A stretch of 48,455 nucleotides of DNA, taken from positions 1 to 48,455 of the forward strand of contig FMTG01000018.1 of assembly GCA_900099715.1 (NCBI GenBank), written 5' to 3'. The stretch is from Ruminococcaceae bacterium YRB3002. Its GTDB lineage: Bacteria; Bacillota; Clostridia; Saccharofermentanales; Saccharofermentanaceae. The notes beneath the pieces were generated by a model. It was given only the letters and a program-made list of their open reading frames with translations, searched no databases and was not told where the DNA came from. Shown in pieces: positions 32,976 through 41,677 of the stretch. The position numbers and the translations under genes were made by a program. Each line of letters begins with the position of its first letter. Within the stretch, counting starts at the first letter, position 1.

Positions 32976-33608
32976 TTATGCAATCAGCTGGTCCTTGAGT
33001 GCTTCCTCAAATTCCATGAGATTCGCGCAGGCGATTATCTCCGTGTTGTCTTCAAGCAGGATCTCGTCCTCCCCGCTTACGAGCATCGTCATGGGAACGC
33101 CCATCTTACGGAGAAGAAGGAGCTGATAATCCTTGCTCGTCTCTGTCCTGAGGTATTTACACAGAAGTCTGAGCACCTGCTTGGCATCTTCAAGATATAT
33201 TCCGGAAAGCTTCATGAGGTGCTCTACCACATACATGCCGAAAACGTCATTGAAATCAAGCAGTTCCTTGCCCGGGAAAACGCTTGTGAACGCAGTCAGC
33301 GCAAGTTTGCTGACAATATTCAGTTCCCTGAAATCCTTGAGAGGGATCTTAAAGCTCTCCACGTTGGCAGAAAACAGTTCCTGCATCTGCTCAACAGTCA
33401 GTTCGCTCTTAAGTTCTTTGATACGGTCGATACGTGCAAATATCTTGGCACGCGGAAAGAACGTAGCCTGACCTATATCCGTAGCCTTGTGGATAAACCA
33501 GCTCTCGGGGATCAGTCCCAGTCTCTTCCAGCGGTATAAAGTACCATATGAAATGTGTGCCATTCGAAGCAGCTGCTTCTTGGAGATCAGTTCTTCAGTA
33601 TTTTCCAT
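32976..33608 (-). CDS. MerR-like regulator with DUF4004 (YhbD family)
   Basis: A 210-residue protein from the ATG at 33608, 7 nt after GGGAG; a GTG two codons earlier is less well placed. The N-terminal helix-turn-helix reads LISKKQLLRMAHISYGTLYRW and continues KRLGLIPESWFIHK, then ATFFPRAKIFARIDRI. This is the YhbD/DUF4004 form of a MerR-like DNA-binding domain. The rest is helical, with no recognisable ligand or metal site. A long inverted repeat lies 19 bp ahead of the start and could be its own operator. It is co-directional with the ArsR-family gene. The function of YhbD proteins is not established. Confidence 0.85.
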   Translation of the reverse strand: MENTEELISKKQLLRMAHISYGTLYRWKRLGLIPESWFIHKATDIGQATFFPRAKIFARIDRIKELKSELTVEQMQELFSANVESFKIPLKDFRELNIVSKLALTAFTSVFPGKELLDFNDVFGMYVVEHLMKLSGIYLEDAKQVLRLLCKYLRTETSKDYQLLLLRKMGVPMTMLVSGEDEILLEDNTEIIACANLMEFEEALKDQLIA

Positions 33609-33626
33609 AAACACGCTCCCATAATC

Positions 33627-33664
33627 GTTATTCTAGAATCAGGATGACTGTATTCTAAAATAAC
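33627..33664. promoter_or_regulatory. Long inverted repeat, possible operator
   Basis: GTTATTCTAGAAT (33627-33639) and ATTCTAAAATAAC (33652-33664) pair at 12 of 13 positions around 12 nt. The repeat lies between the phosphonate operon and the DUF4004 regulator start. It has no T-run, so it does not look like a terminator. A shorter related dyad, GTTAT-N6-ATAAC, is at 33690-33705. Confidence 0.55.
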
Positions 33665-33709
33665 AATGTTACAAGCGTGATACAGCAGGGTTATTTCGAT
33701 ATAACAAAA

Positions 33710-34831
33710 TCAGAGAGTCTTGAGATACTCCATGAAGTTATTCTTGTTCTCAAGTGCCGTCGTTGTAGGCCTTCCCAGATCTGCTCTCGCACCGATTGAA
33801 CAGGAAACCTCGATTAAGCTCAATTCATTACGTGTCTTTGCTGCCTCGAGTTCCCTGTCAAGTGAATCGAAATCCTCAACACGTACCGCATAAGGATATC
33901 CGCATGCCCTGGCAATACCTACAAGATCAACAGATCCCGCAACAGTCGGCATACCTCCGACAGTCTCATGAGCACCGTTATTGATAACGATATGTATAAG
34001 ATTTGAAGGCTTATTAGCGCCAAGAACAGCCATTGAACCCATATGCATAAGAACGGCACCGTCACCGTCAACGCACCATACGCGGGTATCCGGCTTATTT
34101 ATAGCTACGCCCAGCGCTATGGATGAAGAGTGACCCATGGATCCTACCGTCAGGAAATCATACTTATGGGACTGTCCGTTTGCGACTCTTGTCTCGAACA
34201 GTTCTCTTGAAGCCTTACCGGTAGTGGATACAATAGGATCCTCACCGGAAGCCTTAACGATATGCTGTATGATCTCTTCCCTCACCATCGTATTGTCATT
34301 CTTATACTCGACCTTACCGTCGTATGACAGGGCGCCTTTGCGGATAACAAAAGCTACATCCTTACCTTCGCCGAGTAGTTCATTGAACTCTGCCATGACC
34401 TTGGTCACTTCCTCTTCAGTCGTATCCTGAGAGATCACAAAAGACTTAATGCCCATATCATCGAGGAGTTTTACGGTAACCTCACCCTGATAGATGTGCT
34501 GAGGCTCATCGTGGATACCGGGCTCACCGCGCCATCCGATGATGAACACTACAGGAATCGCATATACCTTGTCGTTCAGGAGTGATGCAACGGGATTGAT
34601 TACATTGCCTTCTCCCGAGTTCTGCATATAGACGACAGGCACCTTACCGGTAGCCAGGTGATAACCTGCAGCAAGTGCCGTACAGTTGCCTTCGTTGGCA
34701 GCAATAACATGATGGTGCGGATCGATGCCGTAGGTCCCCATCAGATAATTGCACAGTGCCTTAAGCTGCGAATCGGGAACGCCTGTGTAGAAATCGGATC
34801 CGATTATATTAACTAAACTCTCTACCTTCAT
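33710..34831 (-). CDS. aepY: Phosphonopyruvate decarboxylase
   Basis: A 373-residue thiamine-diphosphate enzyme that decarboxylates phosphonopyruvate to phosphonoacetaldehyde, the irreversible step that pulls the unfavourable PEP mutase reaction. The N-terminal half has the activating Glu in AANEGNC (E47) and NSGEGNVINP. The C-terminal half has the diphosphate/Mg motif GDGAVL (256-261) ending at NN (284-285). It follows the PEP mutase gene by 20 bp with a GGAGG site. Sulfopyruvate decarboxylase is the near relative, but the operon settles the call. The gene ends the three-gene operon; no terminator is clear after it. Confidence 0.93.
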   Translation of the reverse strand: MKVESLVNIIGSDFYTGVPDSQLKALCNYLMGTYGIDPHHHVIAANEGNCTALAAGYHLATGKVPVVYMQNSGEGNVINPVASLLNDKVYAIPVVFIIGWRGEPGIHDEPQHIYQGEVTVKLLDDMGIKSFVISQDTTEEEVTKVMAEFNELLGEGKDVAFVIRKGALSYDGKVEYKNDNTMVREEIIQHIVKASGEDPIVSTTGKASRELFETRVANGQSHKYDFLTVGSMGHSSSIALGVAINKPDTRVWCVDGDGAVLMHMGSMAVLGANKPSNLIHIVINNGAHETVGGMPTVAGSVDLVGIARACGYPYAVRVEDFDSLDRELEAAKTRNELSLIEVSCSIGARADLGRPTTTALENKNNFMEYLKTL

Positions 34832-34851
34832 GTTATGTGCCTCCGTAAATA

Positions 34852-36147
34852 TTACAGTTCGTCAATGAGTGTGATGATCTGCTTGATGGACATCAATCTG
34901 TCATCAACTTCCTTTGCCCTGTGGTACTTAAGTATATCCTCTGCCGTCTGCTGCATTGCAGGGAAAGCGGATCTTGTCAGCTGGTTCGCATAGATAACTA
35001 TATTAACTCCGTGAGAAGCAAGCTCCTCCTCTGTGATCGTATTGAACGAAGAAGGAACTACTACAATAGGTGTAGTCTTGTTCTCAGCGCGGAACTTGTC
35101 GCAGAACTCCAGTATCTCGGCGGGATCCTTCTTACGGCTGTGGATCATGATGCCGTCAGCACCTGCTGCAACGAACGCTCTTGCACGCTCCAGCGCATCC
35201 TCCATGCCCTGTTCAAGGATAAGGCTCTCGATACGTGCGATGATCATGAAATCATCCGTGAGCTGAGCCTTCTTGCCTGCTGCGATCTTTGCACTGAATT
35301 CCTCGATAGTAGCCTGTGTCTGCTTTACCTCAGTACCGAACAGCGAGTTCTTCTTAAGACCTTTCTTATCCTCGATGATAACTGCGCTGACGCCCATCTT
35401 CTCAAGGCTTCTCACAGTATATACGAAGTGCTCTGTAAGTCCGCCGGTATCGCCGTCGAAGATGATCGGCTTCGTTGTAACTTCAGTGATATCATCGATA
35501 GTCCTGAATCTTGATGTCATGTCAACAAGCTCGATATCAGGCTTACCCTTTGCTGTTGAATCACAAAGTGACGAGATCCACATAGCATCGAACTGGTCGA
35601 GCTTTCCTTCGTGCTCAACAACCGTCTTCTCAACGATAAGACCGGTAAGGCCGCTGTGCGCCTCCATCGCCTTAACGATAGGTGTCATGGAGATGAGCTG
35701 TCTTAGACGCTTTCTCCTGTACTCAGGCATAGCAAGCTTCTCCCGAAGCTGCATATCTATCTTCTTGACCTTCTCGTTATATGTGTAAGGCACGTCTATC
35801 AGTTCACCGCCGTACTCCTTGAGCAGGCTTTCGACATGATCGCGGATCGCCTTCTCGGGTCCTTCCTTCCAGTTGTCGCCGTGAATGACAAAATCAGGCT
35901 TGATCTGCGGGATCACATCGCCGTACATGAAATCCTTCTGAACAACGACCTCATCGACCCCGTCCAGCTCCTTATACAGCTTTATCCTCTCATCAAGCGA
36001 GATCGTCGGGAATTTGTTATATCTGATGAGCGCCTCATCTGTCAGTGCACCAACCACCACGCGGCCGTGCTCACGCGCCTTCTCAATGATATTAAGATGT
36101 CCGTCGTGTATCACATCTGTGCAGAAACATGTATAAACAGTCTTCAT
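34852..36147 (-). CDS. aepX: Nucleotidyltransferase-PEP mutase fusion protein
   Basis: A 431-residue two-domain enzyme. Start at ATG 36147, 7 nt after AGGAGG; a TTG two codons earlier is unlikely. Residues 1-130 are an HxGH nucleotidyltransferase (HDGH at 14-17, and HGDNWKEG near 89-96) of the glycerol-3-phosphate/ethanolamine cytidylyltransferase class. Residues about 150-431 are phosphoenolpyruvate phosphomutase: GDTGG (232-236, metal site) and the signature EDKKGLKKNS (259-268). The mutase forms the C-P bond of phosphonopyruvate. The first domain probably activates the end product, 2-aminoethylphosphonate, with CTP for transfer to a polymer or lipid (inference). It is the middle gene of the phosphonate operon. 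Confidence 0.93.
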   Translation of the reverse strand: MKTVYTCFCTDVIHDGHLNIIEKAREHGRVVVGALTDEALIRYNKFPTISLDERIKLYKELDGVDEVVVQKDFMYGDVIPQIKPDFVIHGDNWKEGPEKAIRDHVESLLKEYGGELIDVPYTYNEKVKKIDMQLREKLAMPEYRRKRLRQLISMTPIVKAMEAHSGLTGLIVEKTVVEHEGKLDQFDAMWISSLCDSTAKGKPDIELVDMTSRFRTIDDITEVTTKPIIFDGDTGGLTEHFVYTVRSLEKMGVSAVIIEDKKGLKKNSLFGTEVKQTQATIEEFSAKIAAGKKAQLTDDFMIIARIESLILEQGMEDALERARAFVAAGADGIMIHSRKKDPAEILEFCDKFRAENKTTPIVVVPSSFNTITEEELASHGVNIVIYANQLTRSAFPAMQQTAEDILKYHRAKEVDDRLMSIKQIITLIDEL

Positions 36148-36149
36148 TA

Positions 36150-37301
36150 TCAACCCTCCTTATAGATTACAGGTACAGTTACATTATTTACTTTCAAAGC
36201 CTCTTCGAACACCTCGAAAAAATCCCTGATATCACTCTCATCGATCGCTCCGAGTGCGCAGAGCCTGAAAGTATTCGTTGTGCTGATCTTACCGGGATAT
36301 ATCGTAAACCCGCGTTCATAACAGTAATCGTGGACTTTCTCAAAACTCCAGTTAGGGTCGTCCGGGTATATCGCAGAAGACACGAGTCCGGCGCGCTCCT
36401 CAGGCTTGATAACCTGTCTGAATCCGAGTCTGTCAAGACCATCGTTGATGGCATTGAACACTCTTGTGTGGCGTGCCCATTTTGCCTCCTCACCTTCTGC
36501 CCAGTACTCCTTGATTGCCTCGATAGTTGCATAGACTGTCTGAACGGGAGGTGTAAAATGCATCTCACCAGTCTTCTCAAAGTATTCGTACTGCAGATAG
36601 AGATTACAATAATAACTGCGTCTCGGGAAATCCTTTGATCTCTCGATGATCTCCCTGTTGCCTACAACAAAGGAAAGACCTGTCATAGCCATGAGACCCT
36701 TCTGGGCCGATGCCATACAGAAATCAATGTTGTCCTCAGCGATATTGATCGGCCTCATAGCATATGTGCTCGTTGTATCAACAGTAAACACGGCTCCGTA
36801 CTTATGTGCAAGAGCACCGATCTCTCTGATAGGGTTAAGGATACCGGTTCCTGTCTCATTGTGAGTCGTGTGAACAAGCTTTATGTCAGGGTTGTTCTTA
36901 AGCGTCTCCTCAACTTTTGCCAGATCGGGACGCTGGTCGACAGGGAACTTCAGATCGATATGTGGAAGCCCGTAATACTCGCAGATCTCCACTGCCCTGG
37001 TACTGTAAGCGCCGTTATTTATAACAAGCACCTTGGAATCGGCAGGAAGCAGTGAATTGATGCAGACATCGATATTAAGCGTGCCTGAACCACAGAACAG
37101 AACTGAAGTATATGTATCTGTATCACCGTGAACTATCCTGACGAGATCTTCGCGCAGCCCCTTCATAAGGCCGGCAAATTCCTTCTCACGCGGACATATA
37201 TCGGGAACGACCTGTGCCATCTTAACAGAATCCGTTGTCGTTGAGGGACCGGGATTAAGAAGCACATTGCGCTTAACATTTATATTTGATGCATTTTGCA
37301 T
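36150..37301 (-). CDS. phnW: 2-aminoethylphosphonate:pyruvate aminotransferase
   Basis: A 383-residue class V PLP enzyme that interconverts phosphonoacetaldehyde and 2-aminoethylphosphonate. It opens with NVLLNPGPSTTT, typical of the PhnW/AepZ group. FCGSGTLNID and THNETGTG bind the cofactor phosphate and substrate. The cofactor Asp is D175 in FTVDTTS, and the Schiff-base Lys is K201 in ASAQKGL. It lies first in the operon with PEP mutase and the decarboxylase, so it works here in the biosynthetic direction. The stop is 2 bp from the PEP mutase ATG. GGAGG precedes its own start. The promoter is not certain. Confidence 0.92.
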   Translation of the reverse strand: MQNASNINVKRNVLLNPGPSTTTDSVKMAQVVPDICPREKEFAGLMKGLREDLVRIVHGDTDTYTSVLFCGSGTLNIDVCINSLLPADSKVLVINNGAYSTRAVEICEYYGLPHIDLKFPVDQRPDLAKVEETLKNNPDIKLVHTTHNETGTGILNPIREIGALAHKYGAVFTVDTTSTYAMRPINIAEDNIDFCMASAQKGLMAMTGLSFVVGNREIIERSKDFPRRSYYCNLYLQYEYFEKTGEMHFTPPVQTVYATIEAIKEYWAEGEEAKWARHTRVFNAINDGLDRLGFRQVIKPEERAGLVSSAIYPDDPNWSFEKVHDYCYERGFTIYPGKISTTNTFRLCALGAIDESDIRDFFEVFEEALKVNNVTVPVIYKEG

Positions 37302-37380
37302 GTGATGCCTCCGTTGTTCATTTTGAATCTCGCATGTTCATTATGATAACACAACCTCACAGAAAATAAACACCGGATCG

Positions 37381-38187
37381 CTATTTTGTACAAAACTCCA
37401 ATACGCGGGCGTAAAAATCTTTCCCTTCTTCGTAAGATGCATGACCGAGCCCTTTGTATATATAAAGTTCACTGCCTGCGATCCCGCAGTTCAGCTCATA
37501 AGGAGCGTCATTGCCTACTGTTTTGTCATCTTCTCCCGCTATTATAAGAGTCGGCGCCTTTATCTTATACAGTTCATCTCTGGCGTCAAATCCGAGAATA
37601 GCGTTCGCATTACGGAGAAAGCGTTCATAATCTGCAGGTTTTGTGAATCTGGCGATCAGAGGAAATGTCCTGCGGTTCTTATCCAGATAGCTTTGTGAAT
37701 ACGATTTCTCTGCTGTATCCACCATCAGTGCAACATGATCTCCCCGTTCAGCCATCCCGATCCAGGACGTGACTGCCGATCTTGCCGTATCGTTCGCGTT
37801 CGGAGCCGTCACGGCAAGCACAAGCCTGTCTACTATCTCAGGATGATCTATTGCAATATACTGGGATATCATTCCGCCCTGCGATACACCCAGGACGCAT
37901 GTCTTATCAACGCCCAGTTCATGCAGGGCAGTCACCTGATCTTCCGCCATCTGTCTTATCGTATATCCCTCGGGCATACTGTTCTTGCGGCTGAACATAT
38001 ATACAGTAAATTCGTTAAGGAATTGCTTATATGGAGTTGCCAGCAGCCATCCCTTGCCCTTTACCGTTGCAAGTCCGTCCGACAATCCCGGGATAACAGT
38101 AAGAGTCCTGGCTCCGCTCCCGAAAGACACATAGTACATCTCCGTATCGCCTATCGCTACACTGCCGTTCCTTATATTCTTACCCAT
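37381..38187 (-). CDS. Alpha/beta hydrolase
   Basis: A 268-residue serine hydrolase. The nucleophile elbow is GVSQGG (S102), the acid is in IIAGEDDKTVG (about 218-228), and the His is in GLGHASYE (about 249). It lacks a signal peptide, so it is cytoplasmic. The sequence is of the general esterase/peroxidase-like type and the substrate cannot be named. A GGAGG site supports the ATG. It lies 79 bp upstream of the phosphonate operon on the same strand and could be co-transcribed with it, but nothing shows a shared task. Confidence 0.85.
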   Translation of the reverse strand: MGKNIRNGSVAIGDTEMYYVSFGSGARTLTVIPGLSDGLATVKGKGWLLATPYKQFLNEFTVYMFSRKNSMPEGYTIRQMAEDQVTALHELGVDKTCVLGVSQGGMISQYIAIDHPEIVDRLVLAVTAPNANDTARSAVTSWIGMAERGDHVALMVDTAEKSYSQSYLDKNRRTFPLIARFTKPADYERFLRNANAILGFDARDELYKIKAPTLIIAGEDDKTVGNDAPYELNCGIAGSELYIYKGLGHASYEEGKDFYARVLEFCTK

Positions 38188-38260
38188 GTCATATCCTCCG
38201 CTGCGGCGGGATTTACTGTGTACATTGGTATTATATCAGAACGTGTGGATCTCGGCAGCG

Positions 38261-38560
38261 CACACCCGCTTATGACACCCCGGGTGTGCGGATACCGTTA
38301 AAAAACCGGCTCCGGCGCCCCAAAACACACCCGCTTATGACACCCTGGGTGTGCGGTTACCGGTAAAAAGCCGGTTCCGGCGCCCCAAAGCACACCCGCT
38401 TATGACACCCGGGGTGTGCGGTTACCGGTAAAAAACCGGTTCCGGCGACACAAAACACACCCGCTTATGGCACCCCGGGTGTGCGGTTACCGGTAAAAAC
38501 CGGTTCCGGCGCCCCAAAACACACCCGCTTATGACACCCAGGGTGCCACTAACGGGTGCC
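38261..38560. repeat. 65-bp tandem repeat, four full units and one partial
   Basis: Units begin at 38261, 38326, 38391, 38456 and 38520 (period 65, 65, 65, 64) with only a few changes between copies. Each unit contains CACACCC...GGGTGTG, a 7-bp hairpin around GCTTATGACACC, and a second dyad ACCGGTAAAAAACCGGT followed by TCCGGCGCCCC. The last copy stops inside its first hairpin. There is no spacer variation, so it is not CRISPR. It lies in a 515-bp gene-free stretch between an alpha/beta hydrolase and a lipoprotein gene. Confidence 0.92.
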
Positions 38561-38587
38561 TCAGAAGGACGAGCGACCCTTGCGAGC

Positions 38588-38628
38588 AAAAATGTGACAA
38601 CTGAGAACCGTCCCCATTTCACATTTTT
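38588..38628. repeat. REP/MITE-like palindromic element
   Basis: AAAAATGTGA (38588-38597) and TCACATTTTT (38619-38628) are perfect 10-bp inverted ends. Between them is CAACTGAGAACCGTCCCCATT. The GAGAACCGTCCCC core is, from memory, a widespread short repeat in bacterial genomes, often linked with REP-type transposases. No such transposase is in this window. Confidence 0.65.
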
Positions 38629-38702
38629 CCGTTCGAATCCTTGCAACAATATACCCTTTATGATTGTATTAACATCAAATAACTAAACAGAGGACCTTAA
38701 CA

Positions 38703-39164
38703 GTGAGAAAACTGATCAGCATTTTCATGGCAGCAGCCCTGATCCTCAGCATGACTGCCTGCACCGGAAAGAACATCGATATCGAAGAAGTCAAAAAGAC
38801 AGAAGGCACCATGCTCACCATAGGTGTAATATCAAGCTCTGATATGACTCTTGAGGAGAACGAGAGATCTTCAAGACATATAGACGTCTCATACAGCGGT
38901 TATGCATACAATCCGAATCCCGTAAACCACGAAGGAGTATTAATGACAGACGAAGACTATCTTGCTGTTTACGAATTCTGTCTGGACGCCGTCGAAAGCG
39001 GCAGGTATAAGGATTATCAAGAAGAGATCGACGATGGAATCATCTACAGTTTTACCTTCTATGACGAGAATGCGGTACCGCATAACTTCTACACAGGCGC
39101 CGTCTACGGAGACAGTGATCTGAACAGGATCAGGAATATCATCACAAGCTATTCTCTTGACTGA
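38703..39164 (+). CDS. Small lipoprotein of unknown function
   Basis: A 153-residue secreted protein that starts at a GTG, 8 nt after AGAGGA. The signal peptide ends in a lipobox (LSMTAC, lipid-modified Cys at 20), followed by a polar domain with no recognised family. It contains an SSRHIDVSYSGYAYNPN segment and a DGIIYSFTFYDENAVPHNFY segment of alternating beta type. It would be held on the outer face of the membrane. Its last 23 nt overlap the end of the convergent acyltransferase gene. Confidence 0.75.
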   Translation: MRKLISIFMAAALILSMTACTGKNIDIEEVKKTEGTMLTIGVISSSDMTLEENERSSRHIDVSYSGYAYNPNPVNHEGVLMTDEDYLAVYEFCLDAVESGRYKDYQEEIDDGIIYSFTFYDENAVPHNFYTGAVYGDSDLNRIRNIITSYSLD

Positions 39165-40218
39165 CCCTGCAGCTCATGCACTTTATCTTATCAATAAACA
39201 GACACAGCAGCACCGTCACGGGATATGATATCAGAACTGTCAGAACAAGATTCAGCACAGAACCTGCACCTGTGCGCATCAGGAAAAACTGGCACAGCAC
39301 AACGACAGGAAAATGAATGATATAGAACGTATATGATATGCAGGAACAGAACTTCATAAGACTACCCGTCCGGTCAAGCAGATCGTGTCCGATCCCCATC
39401 AGAGCGGGCACACCAAGGGCAAACGACAGACAGCTCATTACAGTATTGAGCACCTCATATTCAGGAACATAAACAAACAGCAAAGCATCAGCAGCAGATG
39501 CAACAACAAAATGCGGAACAAGTATCCACTTGATCTTAGCAATACGCTCCATAACTGAATCGTCAGTAAACACATAATAACCGGCAAGATACACCGAGAG
39601 ATACAAAAGGATCGGTTTGCCCAGGAGTTTTATATCATACCCGGCAACAGCTGCGATGAACAGAAGCACACCACCTGCAGGCAACAGTGCTGTGCGGCGG
39701 GATGGGGGTATCATATCAACAACCCTGAAAACACCACACGACAAAAAGGATATTATGATCAACACAAGGATAAACCAAAGATGCGCCAGACAGAATCCGC
39801 CGTCGTATCCGGACAAATCTGTAAACCTTGTAAAGAAGATGCTGTAATGCGCGAGGAAGCCTCCTTCATATCCGTTGTGGGTAACATCAGCAATATAACT
39901 CAGGATGGGATTGATGATGAGGATCCCGAGGATGAGGGGAAGCTCGAGGCGGAGAGCTCTTTCGCGAAGGAATACACCATACCCGCGCCGGCGGATGGAG
40001 AAGCGAGAAGACATTCCCGCAAGGAGAAACATGAGCGGCATAAACCAGGGTGATATAAACACCACAATGAATGATGCCGGTCCCGATTCTCCAAGGCAGA
40101 TATAATTCGCCTCGCCCCACGTGTTATGTGCCATTGCGGCATGGTAGATGATAAGTAGCGATACGGTCATCCATCTGAGATTATCTATGTAGTGAATGCG
40201 TGTGCTGTTTCCTGTCAC
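39142..40218 (-). CDS. Membrane acyltransferase (acyltransferase-3 family)
   Basis: A 358-residue protein with about ten membrane helices. It starts RIHYIDNLRWMTVSLLIIYH, the acyltransferase-3 opening with the conserved His after helix one. FLRERALRLELPL holds the family's Arg-rich cytoplasmic motif, and AHLWFILVLI fits the next conserved helix. Such enzymes move acetyl or other acyl groups onto exported sugars, peptidoglycan or antibiotics; the acceptor here is unknown. The start is a GTG that overlaps the upstream esterase stop (GTGA), so it is coupled to that gene. Confidence 0.85.
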   Translation of the reverse strand: MTGNSTRIHYIDNLRWMTVSLLIIYHAAMAHNTWGEANYICLGESGPASFIVVFISPWFMPLMFLLAGMSSRFSIRRRGYGVFLRERALRLELPLILGILIINPILSYIADVTHNGYEGGFLAHYSIFFTRFTDLSGYDGGFCLAHLWFILVLIIISFLSCGVFRVVDMIPPSRRTALLPAGGVLLFIAAVAGYDIKLLGKPILLYLSVYLAGYYVFTDDSVMERIAKIKWILVPHFVVASAADALLFVYVPEYEVLNTVMSCLSFALGVPALMGIGHDLLDRTGSLMKFCSCISYTFYIIHFPVVVLCQFFLMRTGAGSVLNLVLTVLISYPVTVLLCLFIDKIKCMSCRVSQENSL

Positions 40219-41642
40219 GCAACGGATCCCTTCACATATTCCAGAAGCATCTGCCCAACATACTGGTAGTGATGGCTGCTGTAGATCTTGACCTGATATG
40301 TGGTAACACCGTGACCGTCAAGGCGCTCCTTCAGGTGATCAACACCTTCGAGAGTGGAATCATTATCGCCGTAGTATTCCTGATAGTCAGCATCCTCCTG
40401 GTCACCTGCAGCGATGAAGAGTTCACGGTCATAGGTTGTGTTGCGATCGAAATACCCGTACTCATTCTTATATTCCCCATAGTCGCTGACGTCGGTAAAA
40501 TACGGAGTCCAGAATGTGGGACTTGCGATTATGTACCTCGCGAAAGGCCTGTTCTCATATCTGTCAAAATTGAACGCAGCATAATGAGTGAATACGCCGC
40601 CCTGAGAGTGACCGAACAGTGTTGAACCGCTGCTGTCAAATCTGTACTTCTCACTCAGATACGGCATCAGGTTATCAGTAATAAAATCGAGGAATTCTTT
40701 CTTGTGGTCGCACAGGATATTGCCGCGCACCTCGTTGTCCCAGCTCGCCATATCGTACTCGAATCCGATGGTGATAAGAAGCTGCGGATCAGCCTGTCCG
40801 TTTGCCATAGCTTCATAGAGCGCCGGAACGTCATTGAACCTCCATACAGCATCCGTCATGACGAGAGCAGGATACGCCTTGTCTGCATCGTATGATGGCG
40901 GTGTGGTGACATGAACTACGAACCTGATATCCAGTTCTTCATCATAGATGTGGTATTCGCTGATGTTGTCACGGATAACGGCGACCTTACTGTCGTCCAT
41001 CTCCCAGTACTGCACTTCTTCGTCTTCTGCGCCGGCATTCTCATAGAAGTACTCCATGTACTGTTTGAGATCATCCTGGGAAATGATCTCGACATTACCT
41101 GCTATAACAGCATCATAGAGACTTATAAGATCTGCATAATCGTTATCTATAGGAACAGCCGGAACGCCATTCGCGATCTCCTCATCAAATTCAGCACGGA
41201 GTTTGATCTTAAGATCTTCATAATCGCTGAAAACGATCTCCTCTTCCGCGATCTCACCACTATCCATATTAAAATGCTGAAAGACAACAGTTCCGGAACC
41301 CCCGTCATAGTCTTTGGGCGGCAATGCGTTGAAAACCGGATTTCCATGAATGATGGCTCCATATTCAGAACCTAGTAAGATCTTATCCTTATAACCGGCG
41401 TACGGATTACTGTCTGTTCCGCCGGATGCGTTCTCCCATGGCTTGTCAAGCAGCTGAAACTCAGTCTCCTTTGATTCTTCGATCTCCCTGGGAGTCATAT
41501 GATTAACGAGGACGGTATTCTCAGTACCGTCCGTCTGTTCAGTTTCGGTTGCTCCGGCACATGCAGTCAGTGATGCCAGAACGGATACCGTCATAAACAC
41601 CGCTGCTGATCTTATCAATATCTGATTCACTTTTGTTCTCAC
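40215..41642 (-). CDS. Esterase D-family lipoprotein
   Basis: A 475-residue exported protein. A signal peptide with lipobox LTAC puts the lipidated Cys near 28. An acidic, Thr/Glu-rich linker and a domain of about 150 residues follow, then an enterochelin-esterase-like alpha/beta hydrolase (about 225-475). The nucleophile is in FGHSQGG, and HH near the end (SSHHYQYVG) holds the likely catalytic His. The start at 41642 is GTG with only a weak ribosome site; a GTG four codons on is possible. With the coupled membrane acyltransferase downstream it may form an acyl/deacyl pair for an envelope polymer (inference). Confidence 0.82.
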   Translation of the reverse strand: MRTKVNQILIRSAAVFMTVSVLASLTACAGATETEQTDGTENTVLVNHMTPREIEESKETEFQLLDKPWENASGGTDSNPYAGYKDKILLGSEYGAIIHGNPVFNALPPKDYDGGSGTVVFQHFNMDSGEIAEEEIVFSDYEDLKIKLRAEFDEEIANGVPAVPIDNDYADLISLYDAVIAGNVEIISQDDLKQYMEYFYENAGAEDEEVQYWEMDDSKVAVIRDNISEYHIYDEELDIRFVVHVTTPPSYDADKAYPALVMTDAVWRFNDVPALYEAMANGQADPQLLITIGFEYDMASWDNEVRGNILCDHKKEFLDFITDNLMPYLSEKYRFDSSGSTLFGHSQGGVFTHYAAFNFDRYENRPFARYIIASPTFWTPYFTDVSDYGEYKNEYGYFDRNTTYDRELFIAAGDQEDADYQEYYGDNDSTLEGVDHLKERLDGHGVTTYQVKIYSSHHYQYVGQMLLEYVKGSVA

Positions 41643-41677
41643 TTTCGATATGCAGGATATACCTGCTGATTATATCA

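Noticed and set aside
38261-38560. CRISPR array
   Set aside because: The whole 65-bp unit is repeated without unique spacers, and no cas gene is present.
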